DNA from: Rhynochetos jubatus | Lineage: Eukaryota > Chordata > Aves > Eurypygiformes > Rhynochetidae | Assembly: GCA_027574665.1 (NCBI GenBank) | Contig: CM050662.1 | Coordinates: 5,114,501 to 5,178,500 of the forward strand | DNA: 64,000 bases | Direction: 5' to 3' | Shown: in pieces, positions 61,746 to 64,000 of the stretch | How positions within the stretch are numbered: the stretch's first letter is position 1 | Layout: every line of letters starts with the position of its first letter | Translations under genes and position numbers: made by a program | The notes under the pieces: model-generated | Databases searched by the model: none | Told to the model about the DNA's origin: nothing | The model's input: the letters and a program-made list of their open reading frames with translations, nothing else

Positions 61746-64000
61746 CATTACTCACTTTCTCCCTTGCTCTTTGACAAACGAGTTGCTAGACTCAGAGGTA
61801 GGCAATACATCCACTCCTCTAAGTCAGCGCTATACAAAACCAAAAAGGTTTTTCCTTGAAAGCGCAGACACTCCTACATCTCACACTGTGGATTTGATTA
61901 AATCCTGATTTTAAGCCATGCAGTTCCAGTCAGTGTTTGAGTGGGACTCACAGATATGCTAACAAACACTGCCAGGAAGGATAGGCCTCTTTCTTCCCTT
62001 CTCACCCGCTGTCCTCACACTCCGGCCCCCTGCGTTGCACCAGCTGTGGTGCTTGTCTGATTCCTTGGAGAGTCAACTCATCCCGTTAACGGGACAAAGA
62101 AAAAAGAACTTCTCTTCTAGCCTAGCAGAAAACTTGGGTATCTCTAAACCTCTCAAAGAGGCCAAGTTTTTTTCCACAGTCAGCTGGTATCCTGATGGCA
62201 ATCCAACATTCCTCTAGCGCTTCTCTATAAGATACAGATATTTTGTTTTGTGTCCTAAACCAACTGTGAAGGACCTGCCACATGTTACCTTACCAGCAGC
62301 CAATTGTTGCTGATAAATCAGGTAGCTCTGAACGTGGAAACATCTTGATCCAAGAAGAGGAACAATCACAAGTATTGCAATGCCTGCTTTGGGTATCACT
62401 ACACAATTCACACACAAATGGCAGGTCTGGTCATTTTTCGCAGGTACGAGGGACCCGTATTGGTGAGGCTGTTACAGACTCTTAAGGACGAGCATTCACA
62501 AGTAAAGGCAGTTATGGGAAGAGGCAGCCCCAGAGCTGTGGATGGAGCAGCAGTCCATGCTAGCAGGGGAAGAAGAAGGAACTTTGGAAGGGCTACCCAG
62601 GATGAAGACATCCTGCCTCCTGCAGCTTGCTGCTACACCAAGAGTTGCCATCAGAGCCTGGGGCCAGAGCTGTCATCCTTGCTCTGTCCCTGTGGCCCAG
62701 GGCTGGGCAGGACACTCAGTGCTGGCCCAGGAGCCCTGTTTGCTTCAGCTGGACAGCCCCTTCCTGCTCCCTGCCTACCCAAAGGTGCAGGAAGAGGCGA
62801 TTTGGTCCTTGATGCTTTTGCTCCTTCTGCCCCTCACCTCCCCACATCTGTTCTGGGTCTCAGCCTCATTTCCTCTTCCCTCCTCAGGGTTGTTTTGGGG
62901 AAAAGAGGGGTAGAAAGAGCACATGTGGAGTAGATGCTCATTGGCATTTGCTTTATAGAAGTGTTGGCCTTTGTCAGGGTGCAAGCAACACCTTTGCTTT
63001 TTGGCTGCTGGATTTTGCAGGCGAAGGAAAAGGGGATGTTTCTTGGAAAACTGACTGGAAGTAAAAGGCTGCATTGACAAAAGTGGGTATGTGGAAGTCT
63101 CAAGTAGAGGGGAAAAAAGAAGCCTGAATGTGCCTTACCAATAGTGTCCCTGTAAGATAGTTAAATACCAGAGGTAATCCCACCCTTTCCTAGAACTTGT
63201 TGCTTCCAAAGTCTCTGCAAAGCTCTCCACACAGCCACACCACGCTGCTCTTCTCTGTAAGCTCCCAGGCCACGAGCTCATAAACTACACTTAAGTCCTT
63301 GACACAGTACATCTGCCTCCACTAAAACACAACAATGGAAACACAGCTTTCTTACTATCAATACGGTTATGAGCTGCTTGTTCAAAGCCCTCTTGGTTCC
63401 CTCGAGGGCTGAGAATAGTTTGAATCAAGAGCTCAGCGTTTAAAACATGCAAGTCTAAAGCAACTCTACAGTCTTCGACAATCAACCTTTATTCTGAAGT
63501 AGCATCCACAGTTCACCAGGGTTTTGTGCCAGACTAAAGTCTAGGAGAGAATCAAAAGTAATCGACATGCTTAGTTCAGTTTCAGAGCGCTCCCGCTCCC
63601 TGCGAGCCTGATCCACCTGGGCAGCTACACGAGCCCCCTGGCACACAACCCAAGAATTTTGCTATATGAAAACAATTGGCAAGTCTATTTATAGTTAAAT
63701 AACAGAATAAAGAAAAAGCGATATATGAAAAAGGTTCAGAAACACTCAATATATTTCAAAGAAAAAAAAGAAAAAAGGTGTTTTAAAGGTTTTGAAACTC
63801 ACACTTCTGGAGAAATAAGTAGACTATATAGATGATCTTACATAAGAATAAATAAGACAGACATACCTGGAACAGCTCTACTGCATCTGAGTATTCCTCC
63901 AAGCCACTCAAGGGTGCCAGGGTGGGCAGGCATCCCACTTACCCCTTCGAGCCTTTTCTTTTCTTGTCTGGTATCCAGTGTTCCATGCATTAGCACTCAG

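Larger units (their letters stand above)
55494..64000. other. single-copy non-coding DNA
   Basis: No exon is supported. A GC-richer segment at 62.42-62.94 kb carries two overlapping plus-strand frames (171 and 123 codons) with no known domain. A 17-A run lies near 60.85 kb with no retrogene attached. A G/T repeat (GGTT units) at 56981-56996 and TAAT-rich blocks near 56.0 and 61.7 kb are present. Nothing else was recognised to the end of the window. Confidence 0.55.

Noticed and set aside
1-64000. tRNA, rRNA or microRNA genes
   Set aside because: No A/B-box pair with cloverleaf arms, no rRNA-like block and no long imperfect hairpin was seen by eye. A covariance-model scan would be the decisive test.

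Overview
The window looks like non-coding DNA from a bird nuclear genome. Three observations point to birds. CR1 LINE fragments of several ages are the main repeats. Three solo LTRs belong to an avian endogenous retrovirus group whose ends read TGTGCTGGG and CCATGACA. The rest is single-copy, moderately AT-rich DNA with short introns' or intergenic texture and no operon-like gene packing. The LTR group is common in neoavian birds, so a non-galliform bird is likely, but this is recognition from memory and not a database result.

I found no protein-coding gene, exon, tRNA or rRNA that I could support. The open frames are short (longest 202 codons), overlap one another on both strands, and match no protein family I know. 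The only frames with recognisable protein content are reverse-transcriptase remnants inside CR1 copies. The window is probably intergenic or inside a very long intron, and it contains several AT-rich, TAAT-motif-rich blocks that look like conserved non-coding elements of the kind found around developmental genes. That last point is inference, since no alignment was possible.

Layout. 1-2.9 kb is single-copy DNA. 2.94-3.55 kb is an internal CR1 fragment (minus). 3.5-8.7 kb is single-copy DNA with candidate regulatory blocks. 8.74-9.52 kb is a solo LTR (plus) with a perfect 5-bp target duplication. 9.5-15.0 kb is single-copy. 15.0-15.7 kb is a very old CR1/L3-like remnant (plus). 15.7-32.2 kb is single-copy with a poly-T block, a pyrimidine tract, a CpG-dense patch and an unbroken run of 21 G. 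32.2 kb is a small CR1 3' fragment. 32.3-40.3 kb is single-copy with hairpin and palindrome motifs. 40.32-40.47 kb is a minisatellite of seven identical 19-bp units. 40.56-41.36 kb is a second LTR, in inverted orientation to the first. 41.4-51.8 kb is single-copy with a strong G-quadruplex motif and a small CR1 tail at 47.2 kb. 51.8-52.4 kb is a third LTR from a related subfamily. 54.12-55.49 kb is the largest CR1 (minus) with its 3' end intact. 55.5-64 kb is single-copy.

No genes act together here. The elements are independent insertions on a quiet background. I found no convincing previously undescribed system. The items most worth a second look are the perfect 19-bp array, the inverted LTR pair 31 kb apart, the G21 tract, the one-base-loop G-quadruplex motif, and the TAAT-rich blocks.
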